Notes under the pieces: model-generated
What the model was told of the DNA's origin: nothing
Databases searched by the model: none
The model's input: the letters and a program-made list of their open reading frames with translations, nothing else
Assembly: GCA_937901335.1 (NCBI GenBank)
Contig: CALCHC010000076.1
Span: 1 to 16,579, forward strand
From: an uncultured Phascolarctobacterium sp.
GTDB taxonomy: Bacteria > Bacillota > Negativicutes > Acidaminococcales > Acidaminococcaceae
Length of the DNA stretch: 16,579 bases
Direction: 5' to 3'
Part shown: positions 6,583 to 12,790 of the stretch, in pieces
How the letters are laid out: the number at the start of each line of letters is the position of its first letter
How positions within the stretch are numbered: the first letter of the stretch is position 1
Program-made: the position numbers and the translations under genes

Positions 6583-6795
6583 TTAAATCAAAATAGCATT
6601 AGCTAAATTATTATCGATAGTGTAACGACCATCTTTAATAGAAACAATGCAACCGCCATGAATGTGAGAAATAACAGTAATCGGTTCTCCTGCGTAACAA
6701 CCTAAAGAGAACAAGAACGCGTCCACTTCTTCATCGCCGGTTTCGATTGCTTTTACAATATATTCAATTCCTTCTTGAGCATCTTTTAAAGTCAT
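6583..6795 (-). CDS. feoA: Ferrous iron transport protein A
   Basis: A 70-residue protein of the FeoA family, a small cytosolic SH3-like beta-barrel that works with FeoB. It shows the expected order: a short N-terminal strand (MTLKDAQEG), a helix (EVDAFLFSLGCYAGEPITVI) where many FeoA proteins have xRLxxLGxxPG, and strands ending with the family-typical C-terminus (GRYTIDNNLANAILI, like the usual R-x-LA-x-I end). Length is normal. The ribosome site TTAGGAG lies 6 bases before the ATG. It is the first gene of the feo operon, with a near-consensus promoter flanked by two copies of the iron-box-like palindrome. Confidence 0.93.
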   Translation of the reverse strand: MTLKDAQEGIEYIVKAIETGDEEVDAFLFSLGCYAGEPITVISHIHGGCIVSIKDGRYTIDNNLANAILI

Positions 6796-6820
6796 GAGTT
6801 TCTCCTAAATCACAAACGCA

Positions 6821-6836
6821 GTTAGCGTCATCTAAC
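6821..6836. promoter_or_regulatory. Iron-box-like operator downstream of feoA promoter
   Basis: GTTAG-CGTCAT-CTAAC has the same arms and 6-bp spacer as the site at 6526-6541. It begins 10 bp past the -10 box, about at the transcription start, where a bound repressor would block initiation or early elongation of feoA. Confidence 0.65.
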
Positions 6837-6845
6837 TTCTGTAAT

Positions 6846-6874
6846 AATATACCATTACAGTTAGGTTTCGTCAA
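6846..6874 (-). promoter_or_regulatory. feoA promoter
   Basis: On the minus strand, TTGACG (6874-6869) and TATATT (6851-6846) are separated by exactly 17 bp. This is a strong sigma-70/SigA-type promoter about 50 bp before the feoA start codon. Palindromes of the GTTAG-N6-CTAAC type lie on both sides of it. Confidence 0.8.
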
Positions 6875-6881
6875 GCATTAA

Positions 6882-6897
6882 TTTAGCCATTGCTAAC
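6882..6897. promoter_or_regulatory. Iron-box-like operator upstream of feoA promoter
   Basis: TTTAG-CCATTG-CTAAC differs by one base from the arm consensus GTTAG...CTAAC seen at the other two sites and keeps the 6-bp spacer. It lies 8 bp upstream of the feoA -35 box, in the region shared with the divergent thioredoxin gene. With the site at 6821-6836 it brackets the feoA promoter. Confidence 0.55.
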
Positions 6898-6967
6898 TAA
6901 AAATTTTTGTTGCAATCATTTCACAAAGGAAGCTTTCAGATTTATACCACTCTTCTCGGATTTAGGG

Positions 6968-6973
6968 TATAAT
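6968..6973 (+). promoter_or_regulatory. -10 box of trx-trxR fusion gene
   Basis: A perfect TATAAT lies 35 bp before the ATG at 7008. The -35 is weak (TACCAC at 17 bp, or TTATAC with a 20-bp spacer), so an activator or another -35 arrangement may be involved. Confidence 0.5.
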
Positions 6974-7007
6974 GATTTTAACAACTACTTTAAAAGGAAG
7001 TGAAACA

Positions 7008-8276
7008 ATGACTATTTTAGCTCCTAACGCTTCAGAATTTAAAGCAATGCTCGCAGCGAAGAAAACTTTTTTAGCAGACTTCTACGCAACTTGGTGCGGA
7101 CCTTGCAAAATGGAAAGCTACGTTTTAGATGACCTTGATAAAATCATGGGTGATAAATTAGACATCGTAAAAATTGACATAGACAAAGAACCTGAACTCA
7201 CAGAAGAATTGGACATTACCATCGTCCCTACTCTACTCTTCATAAAAAACGGAGAAATTGCATCCCGTTACAGTGGCTTTCTCCCTTTGGAGAAAGTACA
7301 AGCCCGCTTGGAAAAGCTTCTTGAAAATGAAGCTCCTGTGGAAGCTGCTCCTGAACCTAACTACGATTTGATTATCGTTGGCGGTGGTGCAGCAGGATTG
7401 ACCTCTGCAATCTACGCTCGTCGTGCTGGCTTAAAGGTTTTAGTTTTAGAAGCTTTCGCTCCCGGTGGTAAGCTCATCAAAACTTTTGAACTGGAAAACT
7501 GGCCAGGACATAAGAACGTAAGTGGTAGCCAACTTGCTTACGACATTTACGAACAAGCTATGGCTTTAGGAACTGATTATCTCTACGAAAAGGCAACACA
7601 AATTATAGACGAAGGCTCTCAAAAAACTGTAGTGTGCGAAGGCGGCAAACGCTTTACCGCCACTGCAATAATCATCGCTACCGGTACTGTAGAGCGTACG
7701 CTGAACATTCCCGGTGAAATGGAAATGATTGGGCGTGGCGTAAGCTTCTGCGCTGTTTGTGATGCAGCCTTCTATCGTAACAAGCATGTTGTAATCGTAG
7801 GCGCAGGTAACTCTGCTTTCGAAGAATCTCTCTACTTGGCAGAATTTGCTTCCCACATTACCATCCTCGCTCGCAGTGATAAATACAACGCCGAAGAAAT
7901 TACTCAACAAAAAGTCAAAGCTAATCCCAAGATTACCATTCTCCCCTTCCGTCAATCCTTGGAAGTTATGATTGAAAATGGTAAGGTTGCAGGCATGCGT
8001 GTCTTGAATACTCAAACTAACGAGGAAGAAATTATTCCTGCTAACGGTATCTTCCCCTACATCGGTGCAGACCCTGTTACTGATTTTGCGAAAGACTTAG
8101 GCATCACCAACGCCCAAGATTATTTAGTAGTTAATGAAGATATGAGCACTGCCATCCCTGGCATTTACGGTGCAGGCGACGTGTGCGTTAAGGTTTTACG
8201 CCAAGTAGTTACCGCTACTAACGACGGTGCCATCGCTGCCCAAAGTGCGCTTAAATATATTCGTGACAATGCTTGA
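7008..8276 (+). CDS. Thioredoxin-thioredoxin reductase fusion
   Basis: A 422-residue cytosolic redox protein. Residues 1-105 are thioredoxin: WCGPCK active site (C30, C33) and cis-Pro74 in IVPT. A Pro/Glu/Ala linker (about 106-118) leads to a thioredoxin-reductase-type flavoprotein: FAD motif GGGAAG (125-130), redox-active CAVC (C248, C251), second dinucleotide motif GAGNSA (265-270), and the C-terminal FAD motif GIYGAGDV. The domain order is thioredoxin first, the reverse of the known mycobacterial (M. leprae) fusion. The NADPH-phosphate motif HRRxxxR is degenerate (A288, R289, S290, N294), so the electron donor may not be NADPH (inference). The ATG at 7008 has AAAGGAAG upstream; an earlier in-frame ATG at 6972 overlaps the -10 box. 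It is divergent from feoA and 57 bp before a metal efflux gene. Confidence 0.93.
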   Translation: MTILAPNASEFKAMLAAKKTFLADFYATWCGPCKMESYVLDDLDKIMGDKLDIVKIDIDKEPELTEELDITIVPTLLFIKNGEIASRYSGFLPLEKVQARLEKLLENEAPVEAAPEPNYDLIIVGGGAAGLTSAIYARRAGLKVLVLEAFAPGGKLIKTFELENWPGHKNVSGSQLAYDIYEQAMALGTDYLYEKATQIIDEGSQKTVVCEGGKRFTATAIIIATGTVERTLNIPGEMEMIGRGVSFCAVCDAAFYRNKHVVIVGAGNSAFEESLYLAEFASHITILARSDKYNAEEITQQKVKANPKITILPFRQSLEVMIENGKVAGMRVLNTQTNEEEIIPANGIFPYIGADPVTDFAKDLGITNAQDYLVVNEDMSTAIPGIYGAGDVCVKVLRQVVTATNDGAIAAQSALKYIRDNA

Positions 8277-8333
8277 CGAAGCATTTGCTAACCAATTACA
8301 CTTAGAGTAATCTCCGTGTATGAGGTAAGATTT

Positions 8334-9272
8334 ATGAAATTCAACAGTCAAGAAGAACGTACTGCTATGATTGTTTCCATTAACAGTATCATTGGCAACC
8401 TCTTGTTATCCGTAGGTAAGCTTTTTGCAGGCTTTATGGCAAATTCTGCAGCGATGATTTCTGACGGTTTCCATTCTGCGTCCGACGTACTAAGTACTAT
8501 CGTGGTAATGGCGGGCGTAAGATACGCTAACAAAGAATCTGACAAAGAGCACCAATACGGACACGAGCGTATGGAATGTATAGCTGCTATTATTTTAGCG
8601 ACAATGCTTACCATCGTTGCCCTTGCTATTGGTTATAGCGGTTACGAAAAAATATTTAATGAAGATGCTGCTGAGCTGATAATCCCCGGACAAATGGCTC
8701 TGTGGGCAGCAGTAATATCCATTGTGGTAAAAGAAGCTATGTTCTGGTACACAAGGAACGCTGCCATGAAAATCAACTCCGGTGCATTAATGGCAGATGC
8801 TTGGCACCACAGAAGCGATGCCCTTTCTTCCATCGGTAGTTTCATTGGTATCCTAGGAGCGCGTATGGGTTATCCCATCTTAGACCCCGTTGCCAGTATC
8901 ATTATTTGCTTGATGATTTTACACGCTTCCTACGAAGTTTTCTCAGACGCAGTACACAAAATGGTGGACCATAGTTGTGATGAAGAAACTACCCAAGAAC
9001 TGTGCGACCTTATTCATCGTGTTCCCGGTGTTGAACACGTAGATAGCATAACTACTCGTATTTTTGGCAATCGTATTTATGTGGACGTGGAAATCAGTGT
9101 TGACGATATGCTTCCCTTAATAGAAGCGCATCACATCGCAGAAACTACCCACGCCGCCATCGAAGCGAACTTCCCTCTGGTAAAACATTGCATGGTGCAT
9201 GTGAATCCTTTGAGCGAAAGTGACCACGCAAGCACAATTGAACTACCGGACGAATTGAAACCGAAAAAATAA
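8334..9272 (+). CDS. Cation diffusion facilitator (metal efflux)
   Basis: A 312-residue inner-membrane transporter of the CDF family, which exports divalent metal ions (Zn, Fe, Mn, Co or similar) in exchange for protons. Six membrane segments span about 12-205. Metal-site motifs are seen: SDGFHSASD in TM2 (D44, H47, D51), the loop HQYGHERME (73-81), and DAWHHRSD in TM5 (D155, H158, D162). A C-terminal cytosolic domain (about 210-295) has VPGVEHVDSITTR and ends in KHCMVHVNP, the usual dimer domain. The metal cannot be told from the sequence. The ATG at 8334 has GAGG 8 bases upstream; a GTG 18 bases earlier has none. It probably shares a transcript with the thioredoxin fusion; the nearby feo genes make iron or manganese export a fair guess. 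Confidence 0.9.
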   Translation: MKFNSQEERTAMIVSINSIIGNLLLSVGKLFAGFMANSAAMISDGFHSASDVLSTIVVMAGVRYANKESDKEHQYGHERMECIAAIILATMLTIVALAIGYSGYEKIFNEDAAELIIPGQMALWAAVISIVVKEAMFWYTRNAAMKINSGALMADAWHHRSDALSSIGSFIGILGARMGYPILDPVASIIICLMILHASYEVFSDAVHKMVDHSCDEETTQELCDLIHRVPGVEHVDSITTRIFGNRIYVDVEISVDDMLPLIEAHHIAETTHAAIEANFPLVKHCMVHVNPLSESDHASTIELPDELKPKK

Positions 9273-9297
9273 AAAACTCCCTTTCGGGAGTTTTTTG
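9271..9297. terminator. Bidirectional terminator between CDF and alcohol dehydrogenase
   Basis: AAAAAACTCCC-TTTC-GGGAGTTTTTT is a compact perfect hairpin with A and T runs on either side. It overlaps the CDF stop codon and lies between two convergent genes, so it can end both transcripts. Confidence 0.93.
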
Positions 9298-9312
9298 TTT
9301 ATATGGAAAGTT

Positions 9313-10401
9313 TTATAAGGTTTTGCCGTAAGCGTCCATATCAAAGATCGCTTTTCTGAATTTTTCTTTGGTCATTTCATACGGAGTTTTGCTCCAGTCA
9401 AGATGATGCGGACAATCGTCGAGAATTACTTCCACATCTTCAGGAGAACATTCAATTTCCGCCAAGGTTACAGGCAAGCCAAGTTCTTTGTGGAATTTAG
9501 CAATCTTATCACGGTCAGGGTCGTTGTCGCAAGTTAAAAGAACAAGTACGCCAAAGGAAACTACTTCACCGTGAAGATGTTTATGTGCTTGAGGCAGTTT
9601 AGTGTAGGAATTATAGAAGCAGTGTGCCAAAGAAGCGTTGTAGTAATATTTCGGACCACCAATTACCAAGTTAGAAACAATACCGGTGGTAATGATAATA
9701 TCTAGAGCAGTTTCGTTGATAGCATTGGAAACTACATTGTTACGGCAATCTTCCAAAGCTTGTTTGCCATATTGAAGCAAAGGATTAGCGCAAGCATAAG
9801 CAACAGCTTGACCCATAAGCGGAGTGTGGAACAAGTCTACACCACGAGTTGCAAGTTTAACTTCGAATTCTTTGGACATTGCGTCGCCAATACCAGCCCA
9901 GAAAAGTTTTTCCGGAGATTCAGCAATAATCTTGGTGTTGATGAAGATATGATCGCAGCAACGTTGACGGTAGTAGTAACCTGCCATACTGCCATCAGGC
10001 TTGTACATTACGCAAAGAGCAGTAGAGGAAGCGCAGTTAGAAGCCAAAGTCGGGAAGTTGAACAACGGCTTGCCTAATTTATCTGCCAAAACTTTGCAGC
10101 AGTCAGCAGCACGACCGCCACCAACACCGAAAATCATATCAGCAGCTTGTACACTTTCTTTAGCCATAAGCATGTCAACGTTTTCGTAGGTTGCATCGCC
10201 ACCAAACCATTCAGAACCAATGATTTCCAAATCAGAACCGGCAATGCCTTCTTTAATTGCTTCAGTTGCAACAGAAAGTGCAGTTTTACCGCCAACCAAA
10301 ACGATTTTTTTGCCATAACGTTTTACGATGGCAGGAATTTCTTTATAGCAATCAGGACCGATTGTATAACTGGGTAAATATAAGCTATAAGATTGACTCA
10401 T
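9313..10401 (-). CDS. Glycerol-dehydrogenase-like metal alcohol dehydrogenase
   Basis: A 362-residue member of the group III (iron/zinc-containing) alcohol dehydrogenases, closest in layout to GldA, which oxidises glycerol to dihydroxyacetone with NAD. The N-terminal nucleotide domain has the GVGGGRAADCCK loop (about 92-103). The metal ligands match GldA: D173 in GIGDAMSKE, H260 in LAHCFYN and H277 in KHLHGE. Length is normal for GldA. The region that reads ASTDAP in true glycerol dehydrogenases reads ASNCAS here, so the Asp that contacts glycerol is replaced by Cys and the substrate may be another alcohol or hydroxy acid. The ATG at 10401 has GGAGG 8 bases upstream; a TTG start five codons earlier would overlap it. 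It is a single-gene unit with its own promoter. Confidence 0.85.
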   Translation of the reverse strand: MSQSYSLYLPSYTIGPDCYKEIPAIVKRYGKKIVLVGGKTALSVATEAIKEGIAGSDLEIIGSEWFGGDATYENVDMLMAKESVQAADMIFGVGGGRAADCCKVLADKLGKPLFNFPTLASNCASSTALCVMYKPDGSMAGYYYRQRCCDHIFINTKIIAESPEKLFWAGIGDAMSKEFEVKLATRGVDLFHTPLMGQAVAYACANPLLQYGKQALEDCRNNVVSNAINETALDIIITTGIVSNLVIGGPKYYYNASLAHCFYNSYTKLPQAHKHLHGEVVSFGVLVLLTCDNDPDRDKIAKFHKELGLPVTLAEIECSPEDVEVILDDCPHHLDWSKTPYEMTKEKFRKAIFDMDAYGKTL

Positions 10402-10431
10402 CTTACATACCTCCAAAAGTAATAATGATTT

Positions 10432-10459
10432 ATTATAACACGGTTAATAGGCTTTGCAA
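10432..10459 (-). promoter_or_regulatory. Promoter of alcohol dehydrogenase gene
   Basis: On the minus strand TTGCAA (10459-10454), a 16-bp spacer, and TATAAT (10437-10432) preceded by TGT form an extended -10 promoter, 31 bp before the start codon. Confidence 0.7.
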
Positions 10460-10510
10460 AACTACATTAAATTTTTCGACAAACTACTTGCAAAATTGTA
10501 AAGTATCTAA

Positions 10511-10547
10511 CAAATAAAAATGCTCCTTCTGAAAGTAGAAGGAGCAT
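10511..10547 (-). terminator. Terminator after DUF554 gene
   Basis: A perfect 11-bp stem ATGCTCCTTCT / AGAAGGAGCAT (10537-10547 with 10520-10530, 6-base loop) is followed on the minus strand by TTTTATTTG. It lies 6 bp past the stop of the DUF554 gene and separates it from the dehydrogenase gene. Confidence 0.93.
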
Positions 10548-10553
10548 TTCATT

Positions 10554-11237
10554 TTAAAATAATAGCTTCCAAATAGCAAAGAATGCCGGTGGAACTAAGA
10601 GAGCAGGCAACATATTGAGAGTTTTGCAGTCACGAATTTGCAAAATTCCCAGACCAGAACTCATCAAGAACACACCACCTAAAATGGAAACTTCCGCCAT
10701 AAGTTGCGGTGTCATATAAGGAGCAATTAAACCTGCAAAAGCATAAATACTACCTTGCCAACAGAAGAGCACTAATGCAGCAATGGCGATACCGATACCA
10801 TAAGCAGAAGATAAAATGATTGAGGAAACAAAGTCTAAAGTTGCATTGGTAAACAAATATGTATTGTTACCATTCAACCTGCTTTCAATGGGGCCTAATA
10901 TTGACAGTGTTCCAATACAGAAAAGGAGGATAGCAGTAGAAAGACCTTCAGCCAATTTAGAACCACCCTTTGCTTTTTGTAAAAGGCCTTGGAACTTGCC
11001 ATTCAAATCTAGCCAAGTACCAAGCACAGTACCGATGGCAAGGCTAGCGATAAAAAGTACAGGATATTCACTCTTCGGCATATTGCTAACAAAAGCATTA
11101 ACACCTAAACCAATTGTCGCCAACCCTAACGCATCAAAAAGTGCTGTTTTATATTTTTCATTTATACCACGGCTGACAAAGCTTCCTATTACAGAACCGC
11201 TTAAAATGCAGCCGACGTTTACGATTGTACCTAACAT
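10554..11237 (-). CDS. DUF554 family membrane protein (YqgA/YdfK-like)
   Basis: A 227-residue polytopic membrane protein. The start MLGTIVNVGCILSGSVIGS, the central stretch FCIGTLSILGPIESRLNGNN, and the C-terminal ILGGVFLMSSGLGIL segment are those of the DUF554 family (E. coli YqgA, B. subtilis YdfK). About six or seven membrane helices are seen. The family's role is not established; transport has been suggested only from its shape. The start at 11237 is chosen because GAGGT lies 7 bases upstream; an ATG 27 bases earlier lacks a ribosome site. It follows gtrA by 39 bp and is the last gene before a strong terminator. Confidence 0.88.
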   Translation of the reverse strand: MLGTIVNVGCILSGSVIGSFVSRGINEKYKTALFDALGLATIGLGVNAFVSNMPKSEYPVLFIASLAIGTVLGTWLDLNGKFQGLLQKAKGGSKLAEGLSTAILLFCIGTLSILGPIESRLNGNNTYLFTNATLDFVSSIILSSAYGIGIAIAALVLFCWQGSIYAFAGLIAPYMTPQLMAEVSILGGVFLMSSGLGILQIRDCKTLNMLPALLVPPAFFAIWKLLF

Positions 11238-11276
11238 AAAATTTACCTCAAAAACATGGACCAATTTTCAACTAAC

Positions 11277-11720
11277 TTAGCTCTTAAAAATCCACTTCTT
11301 ACGAGAAAGATAGTTCCACACTACAACAATACAACTAGTAAGAACTTTGGCGAACATAGGCTGCCAAGCGAGTACGCCGACAAAAATATACATCAAAACA
11401 ATGTTGAACTGCAAGCCCATAATGCTTACTAAAAACACTAAGCTAAGCTCCTTGCTTTTATCGTACTTACTACCACTATCAAAAACCAGTATATTACCCA
11501 AGAAATAATGGTACAAGGTAGAAAGCCCAAAAGCTAAAGCAGTAGCCAACATTGTCAAAATATCAACGTTCAGTCCCAATCCAACCAATAAATAGTAAAA
11601 GAAAAGGTAGAACAAGCCCCACTCTACGAGTGCAGCTGTACCACCTACAAAAAGATATAAAATTACTTTAATAAATTCGTTGTTGGTATAGTCAACACCG
11701 AAAAGAATTTTTTTACGCAT
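11277..11720 (-). CDS. GtrA family membrane protein
   Basis: A 147-residue protein with four membrane helices. It shows the GtrA-family signature: an early FVGGTAALVEWGLFYLF (about 24-40), a basic/aromatic turn LSTLYHYFLGNILVF (65-80) and a final helix ending in VVWNYLSRKKWIF, where the family has NF-x-xRKxWVF. GtrA-like proteins are thought to move polyprenyl-phosphate sugars across the inner membrane for surface glycan modification. No GtrB-type glycosyltransferase is next to it, so its partner must be elsewhere. GGAG lies 5 bases before the ATG. It is between the diacylglycerol kinase and DUF554 genes, with an extended -10 promoter of its own just upstream. Confidence 0.9.
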   Translation of the reverse strand: MRKKILFGVDYTNNEFIKVILYLFVGGTAALVEWGLFYLFFYYLLVGLGLNVDILTMLATALAFGLSTLYHYFLGNILVFDSGSKYDKSKELSLVFLVSIMGLQFNIVLMYIFVGVLAWQPMFAKVLTSCIVVVWNYLSRKKWIFKS

Positions 11721-11747
11721 AAACGCTCCAGTTCGAAATAATAATTA

Positions 11748-11756
11748 ATTATATCA
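11748..11756 (-). promoter_or_regulatory. Extended -10 promoter of gtrA-like gene
   Basis: On the minus strand TGATATAAT (TG-n-TATAAT) lies about 28 bp before the start codon. No good -35 is seen, which is common with extended -10 promoters. The same 9 bases appear inside the hairpin at 14851-14859. Confidence 0.55.
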
Positions 11757-11787
11757 CTCACCCTAGTAAAATTCATTGCAATAACGC

Positions 11788-12729
11788 TTACGCTAAAAAT
11801 TTAATAGGCACTTCGTCCAACTCAATTTGGAGAGGAGCAAAGGTAATAGCATCACCATCAAGCTCAGCTGCAAATTTTTCTTCATTGCAACGAATTTCAA
11901 CTTTTTGTGCTGTTCTGACCACTATACTTTTTTCTAATTCCAATGCCTCCATAGCAATGCACGCAGCATAACGCATAAAGTCATTACGAGTTTTACCGGT
12001 AAAAAGTGCGATGTGCAATTCAGGTTTTGAAAGGCTCGCACCTGCAAACAAGGAATAACGGCCTGCGTAATATCTACTTTTACCTACGATAACAGACGCA
12101 GCTTCTTGCCACTCTTCTTCGTCATCAAAACGCACTTCAAACTTATAACGCCAGTCACTAAATGCAAGTTCCTTACGCATAAGCTCAGCACCTTGTACAG
12201 CATAAGCCATTTTGTTCAAAAGCTTCTTAGATTCTTCTGTAACATTATGTACTACTAAAGAGTCAAAACCAATGCCAGTAACTGTTAAGAACACATGACC
12301 ATTGGTTCTGCCTAAATAAACCGGTGTCACAATCCCCTTAGATACACGCTTCACCCATTTTTCAGGTTCATCACTCATTAATAGTTCCTTTGCAACAAGA
12401 TTCACAGTTCCAGTAGGAAACACACTAATGTAAGGAAAGCACTTTTTATTTGCAAGCTTTTCAATAAATGCACGAATAGTTCCATCGCCACCTGCAATAA
12501 TTACCCAATCAACTTGCTCTACAGCAACTCGTTCAGCAATATCATCAAGATCAGCAAACTTTTTAATATCAATAATGTCTGTACGTTTAGCACCGAGAAT
12601 GCTTTTTATACGTTTATAAATTTCATTCACACGCGCAAACATATTGGCAAAAAGTTGCTTGCCGGAATTTTGATTGTACACAATCAAAACCTTATTAAAT
12701 TTTTCAATGTCAACACGTGTTAAAGGCAT
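11788..12729 (-). CDS. Diacylglycerol/lipid kinase family protein (DgkB/YegS-like)
   Basis: A 313-residue soluble lipid kinase of the DAGK catalytic family, which uses ATP to phosphorylate diacylglycerol or related lipids at the inner membrane. The phosphate-binding motifs are NQNSG (19-23) and GGDGT (80-84), followed by FPTGTVNLVAKEL (104-116; the family usually has P-x-GTxND/NxLA). The C-terminal beta-sandwich domain includes VTGIGFDS and ends with DGDAITFAP, the usual late Asp motif. Length is normal. AAGGAG lies 5 bases before the ATG. It is 61 bp downstream of an LTA-synthase-like gene. In Gram-positives DgkB recycles the diacylglycerol left over from lipoteichoic acid synthesis, so the pairing is suggestive. 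The exact lipid substrate is not provable here. Confidence 0.88.
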   Translation of the reverse strand: MPLTRVDIEKFNKVLIVYNQNSGKQLFANMFARVNEIYKRIKSILGAKRTDIIDIKKFADLDDIAERVAVEQVDWVIIAGGDGTIRAFIEKLANKKCFPYISVFPTGTVNLVAKELLMSDEPEKWVKRVSKGIVTPVYLGRTNGHVFLTVTGIGFDSLVVHNVTEESKKLLNKMAYAVQGAELMRKELAFSDWRYKFEVRFDDEEEWQEAASVIVGKSRYYAGRYSLFAGASLSKPELHIALFTGKTRNDFMRYAACIAMEALELEKSIVVRTAQKVEIRCNEEKFAAELDGDAITFAPLQIELDEVPIKFLA

Positions 12730-12756
12730 AATAACTCCTTAAATACTTTCTATAAA

Positions 12757-12765
12757 ATCATATCA
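12757..12765 (-). promoter_or_regulatory. Possible extended -10 promoter of lipid kinase gene
   Basis: On the minus strand TGATATGAT (TG-n-TATGAT) lies in the 61-bp gap between the LTA-synthase-like gene and the kinase gene. It resembles the TGATATAAT motif before gtrA, suggesting internal promoters in this gene group. Confidence 0.4.
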
Positions 12766-12790
12766 CTTATAAATAATCTAACTTTGAAAT

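Noticed and set aside
6841..6858. GTAAT...ATTAC inverted repeat as another operator
   Set aside because: It overlaps the feoA -10 box and its AT-rich arms do not match the GTTAG/CTAAC sites; probably chance.
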